Shown here piece after piece: positions 8,333 through 17,427 of a stretch of DNA of 35,642 nt. The stretch lies in NCBI GenBank assembly GCA_964343275.1, contig CAYFIY010000013.1, positions 1 to 35,642 of the forward strand, written 5' to 3'. The number at the start of each line of letters is the position of its first letter. The first letter of the stretch is position 1. Under the pieces are notes generated by a model. It saw only the letters and a program-made list of their open reading frames with translations, was not told where the DNA came from and did no database searches. The DNA comes from Hadarchaeum sp964343275. Lineage in GTDB: Archaea > Hadarchaeota > Hadarchaeia > Hadarchaeales > Hadarchaeaceae. The position numbers and the translations under genes were made by a program.

Positions 8333-9686
8333 ATGAAACCGAATGGGTTAAAATAATCCTCGGCGAGCCTTAGCAGGCGATTAGGAAGTTTCCTGTACCG
8401 ATTATCGTGGCTATGCTGGTGCAAACTATTTATAACCTCGTCGATGCGATTTGGATTTCTGGACTTGGAGTAGACGCACTAGCTGCGATTGGATTTGTCT
8501 TTTCACTTTTATTCATGGCTATCGCGATTTCAGCCGGCTAGGGAGTTGGTTCTGGTTCAGCTATATCGTGGATAATTGGAGCAGGGGATAAGGGAAGTGC
8601 CGATAGCGTCGCAGTTCACTCGATAATCATGATACTTATATTTACCATAGGTTTTTCCGTCCCGCTTGTTTTGTTTGGTGAAAAACTTTTTTGTTCTCAT
8701 GGGGGCAATCGAGATAATAAATTTAGTCACAGCATATGGAAAGATTATCTTGCTGGCACAATATTCATTTTCTTTACAAACATGAGCAACGCCATTCTTA
8801 GAGCCGAAGGCGACGTGAAAAGAGCGATGTATGCTATAACCTTTGGGTCTGTTTTAAATTATGATTTTAGATACCATTTTTATTTACATCATGGTGATAG
8901 TCGTTGCAGGTGCTGCTTGGATACTATTTTGTCTTTAGGCGTGAGCACCATCATCAATATAAATTGATTATTTTTTAAAAGGGACACATACGTGTCGCTC
9001 AAGTTCAAATGTTTCAAATTCAACAAGGAGATTGTTAGGGATATTTTTTAGGGTAGGTTTGCCGGCCTCGATATCTCACATTTCCATTCGCTATCCACGA
9101 TTGTAATAAAAGTTATCCTCGTATTGGCAACATCGGGAAAAACCGACGGCGTTGCAATATATACCACAGGGTGGCGGGTGGGAAATATATCCATTTTACC
9201 TTTAGTAGGCATCTCAACCGCCGTTATTTCCGTTAGTGGCGCTGCATTTGGCGCCCGCTCGTTCGATAAAGTGAATCTTTCCCATATGTATGCGGTGAAG
9301 ATTGGCTTAATCATCGAGTCTGCCATCGCGGTGGTATCTTCATTTTGGCGCCTTAAATTGCAGCCATATTTACGAGGTTCGAACTTTCGGCAGACATCAC
9401 TCCAGACATGATATTTTTTCTTAGGATGTTATGCCTCTTTTATCCAACAGCATCGTTGGGGATGCTCTCATCATCGGTTTTTTTCTGGACCGAAAGGGGT
9501 GTAAACGCGGTCATCGTAACCATCTTCAGAAATCTCTTTCTAATGCCACTTTTAGCCTTGGTATTCGCCATTAGTTTTAAGGCGGGACTTACTGGCGTCT
9601 GGCTAGGTATAGTTATCGCGAATATATTTGGGTCAATATTTGCATTCGGGTGGGTCAGGTTTTACTTAAAAAAACTTGTGACTTAA
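8333..9686 (+). pseudogene. Decayed MATE-family multidrug/sodium exporter
   Basis: The three plus-strand frames together give an almost complete MATE protein: VPIIVAMLVQTIYNLVDAIW, GVGSGSAISWIIGAGDKG, LAGTIFIFFTNMSNAILRAEGDVKRAMYA, ATSGKTDGVAIYTTGWRV, GISTAVISVSGAAFGAR and a C-terminal FGWVRFYLKKLVT ending in TGA-less TAA near 9684. The span of about 451 codons is the normal MATE length, so little has been deleted. Visible lesions are amber codons at 8371-8373 and 8539-8541, and frame changes near 8340, 8700-8745, 8870-8960, 9045-9060, 9345-9410 and others. The gene would have coded a 12-helix exporter. Decay looks recent because most codons are still readable. I see no insertion element as the cause. 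Confidence 0.9.
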
Positions 9687-9808
9687 ATGGCATAGTCATG
9701 TCGTCAGTTTGTCCAATCTTAGTTTCTAATATCCACATAAATCGAGAATAGAATAACTCAGAAAGAAAATTGCTAAACATCGAGGCTATACGGTGGAAAA
9801 TTGAGTGG

Positions 9809-9927
9809 TTGGCAGCGTCCCGGGTTTCCCATTGGCTCTCGCACAACAGTACACCCCGAATCGCTGGTGAGCTTAACTTCCGGGATCTGACGAGACCGGG
9901 TGTTTCCCCACCGCTTTGGCCGCCAAC
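9809..9927 (-). rRNA. 5S ribosomal RNA
   Basis: Read on the minus strand, this 119-base segment has the archaeal 5S pattern: helix I formed by 5' TTGGCGGC with 3' GCTGCCAA, then AAAGCGGTGGGGAAACACCCGG, the conserved GGAAGTTAAGCTC loop and the late GAGAGCC...GGGAAACC arm. It stands alone, with no 16S or 23S gene or tRNA beside it, as is common in several archaeal lineages. The ends are set by helix I and could be off by one or two bases. Confidence 0.94.
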
Positions 9928-9948
9928 CTATAGAAAATTAGCTTAACT

Positions 9949-9957
9949 CTTTAAAAA
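9949..9957 (-). promoter_or_regulatory. TATA box of 5S rRNA
   Basis: TTTTTAAAG on the minus strand about 25 nt upstream of the 5S 5' end, the distance expected for TBP/TFB-driven initiation. Confidence 0.55.
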
Positions 9958-10117
9958 CCTGAGCGTTAAAAATACCTCCAAGAATTCACAAGATTTATAA
10001 CATGTTAAACCGTTTTCTTTTAAATGGTCGGGAGTCTCTAGGTAACGAGTTGAAAAGATGCCAGGATTGCAATCGAACCCTATTACCACATCTGGATAAG
10101 ATTCATGGAGGAATTTA

Positions 10118-11434
10118 ATGCCGTCAAATAAAAAATCTAAATCTAAAAAAATGGGGCCAAGTTCCGTTTCGTTCCCTCCTGAGTGGGGTCCGGATCCCAT
10201 CCCGAAAACGGTAAAGACTCTTCGTTTTTTTGACTACTTTGTCCTGTGGTCGAGTTTGGGTGTTGGGTTGCTTGTTTTTTTAGCAGGGTCTCTGCTGGTA
10301 CCTGGTTTAAGCCTGATTGAGGTTTTCATCGTTTCTATTTTGGGATCTATACTGGGCAGCCTCCTTTTAGCCTCAGCCGGTCTAATCGGGAGCAAATATG
10401 GAATATCGACCATGGTCAGCCTTCGTGCGGTTCTAGGAAAAAAGGGATCTTTCATCCCTACTTTCTTTAATATCGTTCAGCTAGTGGGTTGGACATCTTT
10501 TGAAATAATGATCATGAGCCAAGCCGCAAGTATTATCTCTGGACCGTTCTTAGGGGGATTTACCGGCTACTTCTGGGTAGCCATATTTGGCATCTTCTGC
10601 GGGATGCTTGCGATAGGTGGTCCCTTAATAGTAATAAGAAAATGGCTCGAAAAGTTCGCAGTCTGGATTATCTATGGCCTTGCAATTTGGATAACCTTCC
10701 AAATTGTCTCTGCTCCGAACTTCGTGGTTTCACTATTTTCCCCAGGTGATGGCTCACTCCCATTTTTGCTCGCGCTAGATCTGGTAATTGCAATGCCCAT
10801 ATCCTGGTGGCCTTTAGTCTCTGACTATAATCGTTTTTCGAAAAGCGATAAGGGATCATTCTTGGGAACTTTCTCAGGATATACGATTTCCAACACTTGG
10901 TTCTATTTTATGGGCGCTTCTTTAATCGTGGTTTTAGGCGCAAAAGATATCGTCTCCTCAATTCTAGCACTATTACTTGGCTCCCTAGCGATGATTCTTA
11001 TATTGGTTGACGAAACTGATAATGCATTCGCGGATATCTACTCCGCGGCAGTTTCCTCTCAAAACGTCTTCCCCAAGCTAAAGCAATGGAAATTCATAAC
11101 TTTGGTTACTATAGCGGGCATGATTTTGGCTACTACGGTACCGCTGATGCAATATGAATACTTTCTCTTGATGATAGGCGCGCTTTTCATACCGCTGCTG
11201 GGGGTACTTTTTTCAGACTATATTTTGGTGAGAAAACAAAATTATTCCATCGGAGAGTTCCATGACAAGTCGGCAGGGTTTAAAATTAAGGCCATCATCT
11301 CGTGGTTTATTGGTTTGATAACCTATTTCTCGATCAGTAGCCAATTCCCAGCAGTGGGAGCTAGCCTGCCGGCATTCGGTGTCTCCGCACTTTCCCATTA
11401 TCTCTTTGGAAAGTTCGGCGCTCCAGATGGGTGA
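10118..11434 (+). CDS. NCS1-family permease (cytosine/purine/hydantoin transporter type)
   Basis: A 438-residue membrane protein with a short basic N-terminal tail (MPSNKKSKSKKMGPS) and about 12 predicted helices. The pattern fits nucleobase:cation symporter-1 proteins such as CodB: a leading W-x-x-x-GVGLLVFLAGSLLVPGLS helix, the SKYGISTMVSLRAVLGKKGSFIP loop after helix 2, IVQLVGWTSFEI in helix 3, WWPLVSDYNRFSK at the substrate-site helix, and a late GVLFSDYILVRKQNY loop. It should import a nucleobase or related ring compound with a cation. The GGAGGAA site (10106-10112) 5 nt before ATG fixes the start. It stands alone, between 5S rRNA and tRNA-Tyr. Substrate unknown. Confidence 0.88.
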   Translation: MPSNKKSKSKKMGPSSVSFPPEWGPDPIPKTVKTLRFFDYFVLWSSLGVGLLVFLAGSLLVPGLSLIEVFIVSILGSILGSLLLASAGLIGSKYGISTMVSLRAVLGKKGSFIPTFFNIVQLVGWTSFEIMIMSQAASIISGPFLGGFTGYFWVAIFGIFCGMLAIGGPLIVIRKWLEKFAVWIIYGLAIWITFQIVSAPNFVVSLFSPGDGSLPFLLALDLVIAMPISWWPLVSDYNRFSKSDKGSFLGTFSGYTISNTWFYFMGASLIVVLGAKDIVSSILALLLGSLAMILILVDETDNAFADIYSAAVSSQNVFPKLKQWKFITLVTIAGMILATTVPLMQYEYFLLMIGALFIPLLGVLFSDYILVRKQNYSIGEFHDKSAGFKIKAIISWFIGLITYFSISSQFPAVGASLPAFGVSALSHYLFGKFGAPDG

Positions 11435-11547
11435 GAAACTGCCCCAAAATGATTTGTAATCAGTATTAAGGGAAAATGTAAAACATGGGTCGATTATCTC
11501 GCCCTTTAATTGGAAACAAAGTATCGTATAATGGATTTGATTCTAGG

Positions 11548-11573
11548 CTAGTTTTTTTTATTCTTTTTTTTAT
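11548..11573 (+). terminator. T-rich terminator downstream of the NCS1 permease
   Basis: Two oligo-T runs of seven to eight bases (GTTTTTTTTATTCTTTTTTTTAT type) follow the permease gene by about 115 nt on the coding strand. This matches the oligo-T signals used by archaeal polymerase. No stable hairpin precedes it. Confidence 0.45.
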
Positions 11574-11575
11574 AA

Positions 11576-11694
11576 TGGTCCCGCGGGCCGGATTTGAACC
11601 GGCGACATCTCCCGGGATCGTCGTTAGACGAACGTCCTGTCGGTTTCAACATGGGTCTACAGCCGACCACTCCACCAGGCTGAGTTACCGCGGG
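11576..11694 (-). tRNA. tRNA-Tyr (anticodon GTA) with two apparent introns
   Basis: On the minus strand the acceptor CCCGCGG (11694-11688) pairs with CCGCGGG (11586-11580), discriminator A at 11579, and CCA is encoded at 11578-11576. The D stem is ACTC/GAGT and the T arm GCCGG-TTCAAAT-CCGGC. The anticodon stem GTCGG/CCGAC closes the loop CTGTAGA, anticodon GTA, only if about 12 bases (11645-11656) are removed at the canonical 37/38 site. The variable region is then 35 bases long; removing about 30 (11606-11635) leaves AGGTC, the usual five-base loop. That insert contains a TCGTC-TAAC-GACGA hairpin, and exon bases CGACA and TGTCG flanking it can pair. After removal the tRNA is about 74 nt. Confidence 0.88.
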
Positions 11695-12047
11695 ATCATA
11701 TAAAGATTAGAACCAGGACTATTAAGGTTTCACACGTAAAAATTCGACTAATTTATGCATCTGCCCAAACTAATATAGGTCGTACTTTACAAAAAAATGT
11801 TTTCGTTACAGATGCGGCTAATTTAAATTTCTATCGGATAACCAACCGTTTTCGAAATCGCAAAATAGCGTTATATAGAGGGCTCTGTGGGGTTTGGGTA
11901 TATTTAGGGGGGCCAGCCGGGTGCGTAGGATAAGGGGAATAGCCGTACCTGGTGCCTTGATAGTAGCTCTGTTTCAGATGGCGACAACATCGATAATGGA
12001 TCAGGCAAGCATGACGAGTACATCATAGGTGAACTATTTAAAATAAG
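11695..12047. other. Intergenic region with one doubtful small ORF
   Basis: About 350 bases between tRNA-Tyr and the Fe-S gene. The minus-strand CTTAATAG near 11721-11728 may be the tRNA-Tyr TATA box. On the plus strand a GTG at 11921 opens a 35-residue ORF to TAG at 12026-12028 with a hydrophobic middle (GIAVPGALIVALFQMATTSI), preceded by TATATTTA at about 11899-11906. It could be a leaderless small membrane peptide or a remnant. I recognise no family. Confidence 0.3.
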
Positions 12048-12758
12048 ATGATGAAATTTTTAACCATGAAGACTGAGAAAGATAAACTTAAAGAGCTGGC
12101 GAGATTTAGTGGATCCGATTTAGTAGGAGTAGGGCCCGTAGAAAGAATGAATGAGGCACCACCCGGTCATAAACCAACCGACTATTTACCAGACGCAAAA
12201 TACATAATCGCCGCAGCGGTTCGTATGAACTATTCTTCTGTTGAAGGCCTGCCCAAAAGTCGCAGAGAGTACGTGAATGCCAACAGTGCTGCAATCGTGA
12301 GGCTAAATAACTCCCTCTATGAGGTGGCCAATACGCTCGAGGATAAATGATTCTCGGCATTACCATTTCTCCAAGGAGATGATCTTAATATTCTTCGAGG
12401 GGACCTTTCCTTAAGGCATGCGGCCGTGGCCTCGGGAATTGGAGAGTTTGGGTTGAATAACCTATTACTGACCCCTGAATATGGTCCCCGCGTACTGGTG
12501 GGAGCTATAGTTACCAACGCCGAGTTTATGCCAGACCCGCTTCTTGATGAGCACCTCTGCGACTTATGCTATGCTTGCCAAGAGTATTGTCCCGTGAACG
12601 CTTTGAGGGGCGCTGAGAGTTTCGATAGGATGAAAGGATGGGCTATAGATAAGACCAAGTGTTATCATCACGTTTACAAAGTTTTAGAGCCGATTTACGG
12701 CCACTTTAGCTGTGGCATGTGCATAAAGGCATGTCATGTTGGGAAAGGGAAAAAATAA
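12048..12758 (+). pseudogene. 4Fe-4S protein related to epoxyqueuosine reductase-like enzymes, interrupted by an in-frame TGA
   Basis: One reading frame runs from 12048 to 12758 (about 236 codons) broken only by TGA at 12348-12350. Before it are the N-terminal domain segments KELARFSGSDLVGVGPVERM and YLPDAKYIIAAAVRM; after it, in the same frame, FSALPFLQGDDLNILRGD, SLRHAAVASGIGEFGLNNLLLTPEYGPR and the ferredoxin motif CDLCYACQEYCPVNALRG, then CGMCIKACHVG. These are typical of the QueG-like/reductive-dehalogenase-like Fe-S family without its N-terminal cobalamin variants being decidable here. The TGA replaces what is often a glycine (a GGA to TGA change would suffice). It may be a nonsense pseudogene or a sequencing error. 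The likely true start is ATG 12066 or 12048; GGTGAA lies at 12029-12034. Confidence 0.75.
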
Positions 12759-12904
12759 TTGGGTCCAGATCAATCTTAAATCAAGCGAGTTTATATTATA
12801 CCAAATCGCCTTTGGATCCATCTTGTCCACAATAACAATTCATATTTAGATCTGCTAACAGTCTTAATGTATTTATGACAAACTGAGAAACTAAGATTGA
12901 TAAA

Positions 12905-13789
12905 ATGATCGTAGATGTACACGTTCATGTTGGTGAACTGGGAAAACAGTTCCAAAAGTGGTGGATAGATGAGCTATATGCGGGATTTCCTAACATCCCC
13001 GACAAAAAAGTACGTTATGCAAAAGATCCGATCGAACGCTTAATTGCGGACTTGGACCAAGGCGGCGTCGATGTTGCGTGTGTCATGGCAAGCGATCACA
13101 GGAGGCCATATCCATACAACACAGGATCTAGTTACACCTCCAACGAATATGTGTTGGATGTCGTAAAGAAAAATCCGGACAGATTTGTAGGTGTTTGTAG
13201 TTTCGATCCATTAAGAGATATACACGAGGCTCGGGAGGGCCTAGAGAAATGCGTTAAGGAATGGGATATGCGCGCTGTTAAACTCTATCCCACATATGAT
13301 CATTTCGATCCTAGAGATGAGAGGCTGTTTCCGATCTACGAAAAATCTATAGATCTTGATATACCAGTTCATTTCCATATGGGATACACTGGAACAACCA
13401 ACGCACCGATGAAGTATCAAATGCCCTACTTACTAGACGACGTTGGGATAAAATTTCCCGAGATGAAGGTAATCGTCGCGCATCTCGGCTTCCCATGGGT
13501 TGATGAATGCCTCTGCTTGCTGATGAAACACAGGCATTGGTATGCAGACATAGCCTATTGGGGGGCATTTCCACCCGAAGTTTTAATCGAGGCAATGAAG
13601 AAGTTCGAGTATATGTGCGGCTTTGACAGGCTTATGTACGGGTCGGAGAATCCATGGACTGCAACCTTTACCAAAACCATTAAGAATATTAACAATCTCG
13701 CCGAGGAAAAAGGAATCAAGTTTAAAATAAGTGATGAGGAGCTCAAGAAAATCCTTGGAGAAAATGCGAGGAAAGTGTACAGGATTTAG
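12905..13789 (+). CDS. Amidohydrolase-2 family metal-dependent hydrolase/decarboxylase
   Basis: A 294-residue TIM-barrel protein of the amidohydrolase family related to ACMS decarboxylase and similar enzymes. The metal site begins at once with D4-V-H6-V-H8. Later conserved points are VKLYPTYDHFDP (residues 122-133), the HFHMGY histidine near 156-161, VIVAHLGFPW near 195 and MYGSENPW near 246. In most relatives the last motif is G-S-D-x-P with a catalytic or metal-binding Asp; here it is Glu, which is unusual. It lies 146 nt after the Fe-S gene on the same strand. The substrate is unknown; a non-hydrolytic decarboxylase role is possible. It ends in TAG. Confidence 0.85.
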   Translation: MIVDVHVHVGELGKQFQKWWIDELYAGFPNIPDKKVRYAKDPIERLIADLDQGGVDVACVMASDHRRPYPYNTGSSYTSNEYVLDVVKKNPDRFVGVCSFDPLRDIHEAREGLEKCVKEWDMRAVKLYPTYDHFDPRDERLFPIYEKSIDLDIPVHFHMGYTGTTNAPMKYQMPYLLDDVGIKFPEMKVIVAHLGFPWVDECLCLLMKHRHWYADIAYWGAFPPEVLIEAMKKFEYMCGFDRLMYGSENPWTATFTKTIKNINNLAEEKGIKFKISDEELKKILGENARKVYRI

Positions 13790-14072
13790 TCCCACGAGGT
13801 CAATCTAAAATGGCCATGTTTGAAAAGAAACTGGCCAGGGTTTCTTAACTGGTTTGGAGAGTATTTATTCTAGGAAACAGTCTAAGTTTAAGTTCCGAAA
13901 ATCAGAGAGTTGTGTATTTAAGCAACAAAATTAAAAACAGAATAGAAAATTAAAAAAAGTGAAGGCTATAATAAAAAAAATAACAATATTGCTACTTATT
14001 AGTCAGTGTAACTTTAATCACCTCGTTAGGTTTGTTTTTTTAAATTTCGGATAAAATGCTAGAACTTATGGG

Positions 14073-16463
14073 CTATAATAACTCGAATTCTACGGTTTCT
14101 CCCGGCCCTATCTCGACAACTTTTTTCCCGTAACCAATTTTGATGGGCGGGGGGCCGTGCTTGTGCGCGATTATCACAAGATTATTTTTAGAAATATGGA
14201 TCTGGAGACAATGGCCTCTATAACAAATGTCAAGTAACAACTGCCTCAATTCCTTAGGCAAAACGGGGTCAAGCCATAAAATATTATCGCGAGTTTCGAT
14301 TCCGGTATAACAGCGCTGAATCAAATCCAACGTGCCCGCCATGGCCCCCAGGTGAATTCCCTCAGAAGTCGTACCTCCCTGGATATCGGAGATATCGCTC
14401 TCTAAAGCTTCCTTGAACAGCTTCCAAGACTTCTCTCGATGAGATCGAGACAATATCCATGAATGAACCAATCTGCTCAATGTGGAACCGTGAGAAGTTC
14501 TCGCCAAGTAGTATTTTATGTTCTTAGGGATGGTATCGTATTCAAAATGATATGATAGGCGACCGAACAACTGTCGCAGTTCTTCCGCCGAGAGAAGGTA
14601 GAAAAGCATTAATACATCCGCTTGTTTTGATAGCTTGTAGTTATTGGTACTGTCACCCTCGGCCTTGAGAATCCGATCGAGTCTCTGAATATCTCCATAT
14701 TTTTTCAGATATTTATCCCAATCAAACTCCTTCAATCGCTCGTATCCCTCGAATTGGCTGATGATACCGTCGTCATGAAAAACGATAAGCATCTTTCGGC
14801 TGATATCGAGCCATTTTTCCAGCTCTTCATGTTTTAAATTTAACTTTTCTTTTAGAACCTGTCGGCTTTCCTCTGGAAGCAGTTCCAACAGATCCAGCGC
14901 TCGACAAAGCGTCCAAACCACCATGAGGTTTGTGTATGAGTTGTTGTTGAGCCCTGGACTTTTTGAATCCGGATAACCATCATGATATTCGTCTGGACCC
15001 ATTACCCTGGTTATTTCAAAGCGGTCAAGCGTTGGATTGTACTTGACCTTACTTACCCAATACCGCACGATCTCAAGTATAATCTCGGCTCCAAAGTTAG
15101 ATAAGAAGGCTAAGTCTCCAGTAGCCTGATAATATTTCCATACGCTGTAAGCAATAGCGACGTTAACGTGGCGTTGCAGATGTGAATAATCCGGTGTCCA
15201 GCGTCCGGAGCGGGGGTTCAAATGCAATTTTTGGGTCTCTTCCCGGCCATTGCTGCCGCTTTGCCAAGGGTAGCTAGCTCCGCGAAAACCAGCGCGCTTA
15301 GCTTCCCAGCGAGCCTGTGAAAGACGACGATACCGGTACATCAGAAGGGCACGGGAGATGTCTGGAAAGCGGATATTAAAAAATGGGAAGACAAACAACT
15401 CGTCCCAAAAGTAATGACCGCGATATGCTTCTCCGTGGAGTCCTCGTGCAGGAACTCCCACATCTAGGTCTATAGAATTTGGTGATGCAGTCTGAAGTAG
15501 ATGAAATACATGTAGGAGAAGTATCATCTGCGACCGCGCGCTACCTTTTAAAGAAATTCGACAGCTTCGCCAGATATGTTTCCAGTTCAAAACATGGCGC
15601 TCGAGTAATCTTTCGAAACTTTCTGCCCGGAGGACTTCATTTCGAGCTTCCAACCCGCTTTCAGATATAGCGGTGTCTTTGGAAGTGAAGAGAGAGACAA
15701 TCTTCTCAATAGTAACTTCCTCTCCATGTCTTAGATCTACTGAGAATTTCTGTGTTATGAAACCGGATTTATCCGCGACGTGTCGTTTGACCTCAACTAG
15801 TTCTCCAGATCGGAAGAGACGGGTTCTCGCTGCTTCCGAGATTCTGATATGGGACTGATTGGTTTGCACCTGTAAATAAATAACCTCTTCTTCAGCTGAA
15901 CTTTGGACTGATTCCAGATGTTTGTTATTTAGATTGCGATATCTATCGACGCCAGAGTTGGTCACCCTTCCATCCAATCCGGATTTGATATCTATGCATC
16001 CGGACCAGTTCTCAGCTTTTAATTTTGTCTCCAAGCCGGCTAGGTGTGGATTTTCCATGTGTACAAAACGCCTTTGAATGACCCTAGTTCTCCGGCCCCA
16101 TTTGTCTTTGAAGCGAAGGAAACGAGTTAGCACGCCTTTGCGCAAATCTAGCTCCTGGCGATAGTCTATAAGCTTTATCTTTGCTAAATCGAACCATTTT
16201 CCACCTTTCAGCCGAAATGTCAGGGGGAGCCAATTGGGCACATTTACCATGCTTTCATTTTCGAATATCTGTCCCGACACCTTAGACTTTAATCGGTTGA
16301 AACAGCCGGCTACGTATGTACCTGGATAATGCGTATCGCTGGCCTCAGACTCTGGAGCGGCACCACGGGTAGCAAAGTATCCGTTTCCGAGCGTGCAAAG
16401 GGCCTCCCGCAGGCGCTCTTTATTGCGATTGAAACCTTCATACTTTAACGACCAGATACCCAA
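14073..16463 (-). CDS. GH65-family disaccharide phosphorylase or hydrolase
   Basis: A 796-residue protein covering the full GH65 architecture: an N-terminal beta-sandwich (starts WSLKYEGFNRNKERLREALCTLGNGYFATRG), an (alpha/alpha)6 barrel and a C-terminal beta domain (ITVE-type end, ETVEFELL). The catalytic general acid lies in RVMGPDEYHDG at Glu492. Other landmarks are FWDELFVFPFFNIRFPD (residues about 350-366) and HLQRHVNVAIAYSVWKYYQ. Family members phosphorolyse or hydrolyse maltose, trehalose, kojibiose, nigerose and related sugars. It lies 14 nt downstream of a beta-phosphoglucomutase-like HAD gene, which favours a phosphorylase making beta-glucose-1-phosphate. GH65 is mostly bacterial, so transfer is likely (inference). 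The sugar cannot be named. Confidence 0.9.
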   Translation of the reverse strand: MGIWSLKYEGFNRNKERLREALCTLGNGYFATRGAAPESEASDTHYPGTYVAGCFNRLKSKVSGQIFENESMVNVPNWLPLTFRLKGGKWFDLAKIKLIDYRQELDLRKGVLTRFLRFKDKWGRRTRVIQRRFVHMENPHLAGLETKLKAENWSGCIDIKSGLDGRVTNSGVDRYRNLNNKHLESVQSSAEEEVIYLQVQTNQSHIRISEAARTRLFRSGELVEVKRHVADKSGFITQKFSVDLRHGEEVTIEKIVSLFTSKDTAISESGLEARNEVLRAESFERLLERHVLNWKHIWRSCRISLKGSARSQMILLLHVFHLLQTASPNSIDLDVGVPARGLHGEAYRGHYFWDELFVFPFFNIRFPDISRALLMYRYRRLSQARWEAKRAGFRGASYPWQSGSNGREETQKLHLNPRSGRWTPDYSHLQRHVNVAIAYSVWKYYQATGDLAFLSNFGAEIILEIVRYWVSKVKYNPTLDRFEITRVMGPDEYHDGYPDSKSPGLNNNSYTNLMVVWTLCRALDLLELLPEESRQVLKEKLNLKHEELEKWLDISRKMLIVFHDDGIISQFEGYERLKEFDWDKYLKKYGDIQRLDRILKAEGDSTNNYKLSKQADVLMLFYLLSAEELRQLFGRLSYHFEYDTIPKNIKYYLARTSHGSTLSRLVHSWILSRSHREKSWKLFKEALESDISDIQGGTTSEGIHLGAMAGTLDLIQRCYTGIETRDNILWLDPVLPKELRQLLLDICYRGHCLQIHISKNNLVIIAHKHGPPPIKIGYGKKVVEIGPGETVEFELL

Positions 16464-16477
16464 ATAATACCCCCTGA

Positions 16478-17227
16478 TTAAATTTTATCTACTGTTCCTA
16501 ACTCAGATAGGTCTTTTACTACAATATCGGCACCTTTTTCTTTAAGCTCTCTGGCGTGCCCCCATCGGTCGACTCCGATCACAAGTCCAAATTTTCCTCG
16601 CCTTCCTGCTTCCACTCCGGCCAATGCATCCTCGACGACCACCGCGCGCTCGGGATCTACGTTGAGCCTTTTAGCTGCTTCGAGAAAAATAGCTGGATCA
16701 GGTTTGCCCCTCAGGCCGAGTTTCGCGGCGTCAATTCCGTCGACCTTTACATCGAATACATCTTGGATATTGGCGGATCTCAGCACATGAGCGCTGTTAC
16801 GGCTCGAAGAGATTACCGCAACTAGAATATTCATTGATTTTATCTTATGAACGAATTTTATTGAGGATGGGTAGGCCTTTACACCCTCCCTTTTCAATAG
16901 CGAGAGGAAGTATTCGTTCTTCCCGTTTCCCAGACCACACACGGTATCTTTATCCGGAGTATCGCTTTCATTGCCCATGGGTAGCGAAATCAACCGAGAT
17001 TTAAGGAAACTATCCACCCCATCGTAGCGCGGTTTGCCATCAACATATCTGTGATAATCAACGTTGGAATTGAAAGGCTGAGGCTTACTCCCCCGTTGGA
17101 GACCACGTTTCTCGAAATACTCATCGAAAATATGCTTCCAAGCTGCGGCGTGATAGGTGGCAGTTTCCGTCAAGACGCCATCCATGTCGAAAATAACTGC
17201 TTTCTTATTTTTCAAATTTATTTCCAT
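16478..17227 (-). CDS. HAD-superfamily phosphatase/beta-phosphoglucomutase-like protein
   Basis: A 249-residue HAD enzyme. Motif I is FDMDGVLTET with the nucleophile Asp14 and acid/base Asp16; motif II is VISSSRNS near residue 140; motif III is the Lys in RGKPDPAIF; motif IV is VVVEDALAGVEAG. The alpha-helical cap contains NVDYHRYVDGKPRYDGVDSFL and GLGNGKNEYF, which are typical of the beta-phosphoglucomutase-like proteins paired with GH65 enzymes. It would turn beta-glucose-1-phosphate, the product of phosphorolysis, into glucose-6-phosphate, though a sugar-phosphatase role is also possible. It is the first gene of the two-gene unit with GH65. Confidence 0.88.
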   Translation of the reverse strand: MEINLKNKKAVIFDMDGVLTETATYHAAAWKHIFDEYFEKRGLQRGSKPQPFNSNVDYHRYVDGKPRYDGVDSFLKSRLISLPMGNESDTPDKDTVCGLGNGKNEYFLSLLKREGVKAYPSSIKFVHKIKSMNILVAVISSSRNSAHVLRSANIQDVFDVKVDGIDAAKLGLRGKPDPAIFLEAAKRLNVDPERAVVVEDALAGVEAGRRGKFGLVIGVDRWGHARELKEKGADIVVKDLSELGTVDKI

Positions 17228-17427
17228 GATTTCTCATAGTGATTTCATTTTTAAGTGTCTAACCCTTCCCAGGATTTTTTTAAACATCTATAATATCGAA
17301 AGGTATTGGAAATAAAGGTAATTCGTTTTCTTAAAAACTATGTTAGACTTACAGTTTTTCAAATTTTTGCATCGATTATATTTTAAGGTTCAAATCCGGG
17401 TCCCCTCAAACATTTTACGACTATTCG

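Noticed and set aside
8371..8541. Amber codons in the MATE frame (8371, 8539) and at 23433 as pyrrolysine codons in a genome with MtmB relatives
   Set aside because: TAG ends several intact genes here (4158-4160, 13787-13789, 34405-34407), no pyl genes are visible, the MtmB homologs lack the amber codon, and the MATE gene has many frameshifts as well.
11485..11703. 72-residue ORF on the plus strand over tRNA-Tyr
   Set aside because: It is the antisense reading of the tRNA gene; its RAGFEPATSPG peptide is the well-known translation of a T arm.
12045..12090. C/D-box-like ATGATGA and CTGA near 12047-12076
   Set aside because: They lie within the start of the Fe-S protein frame, and the flanking bases do not form a terminal stem.
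12348..12350. TGA as a selenocysteine codon
   Set aside because: The aligned position is usually not cysteine, no SECIS-like stem was noticed nearby, and a simple nonsense change explains it.
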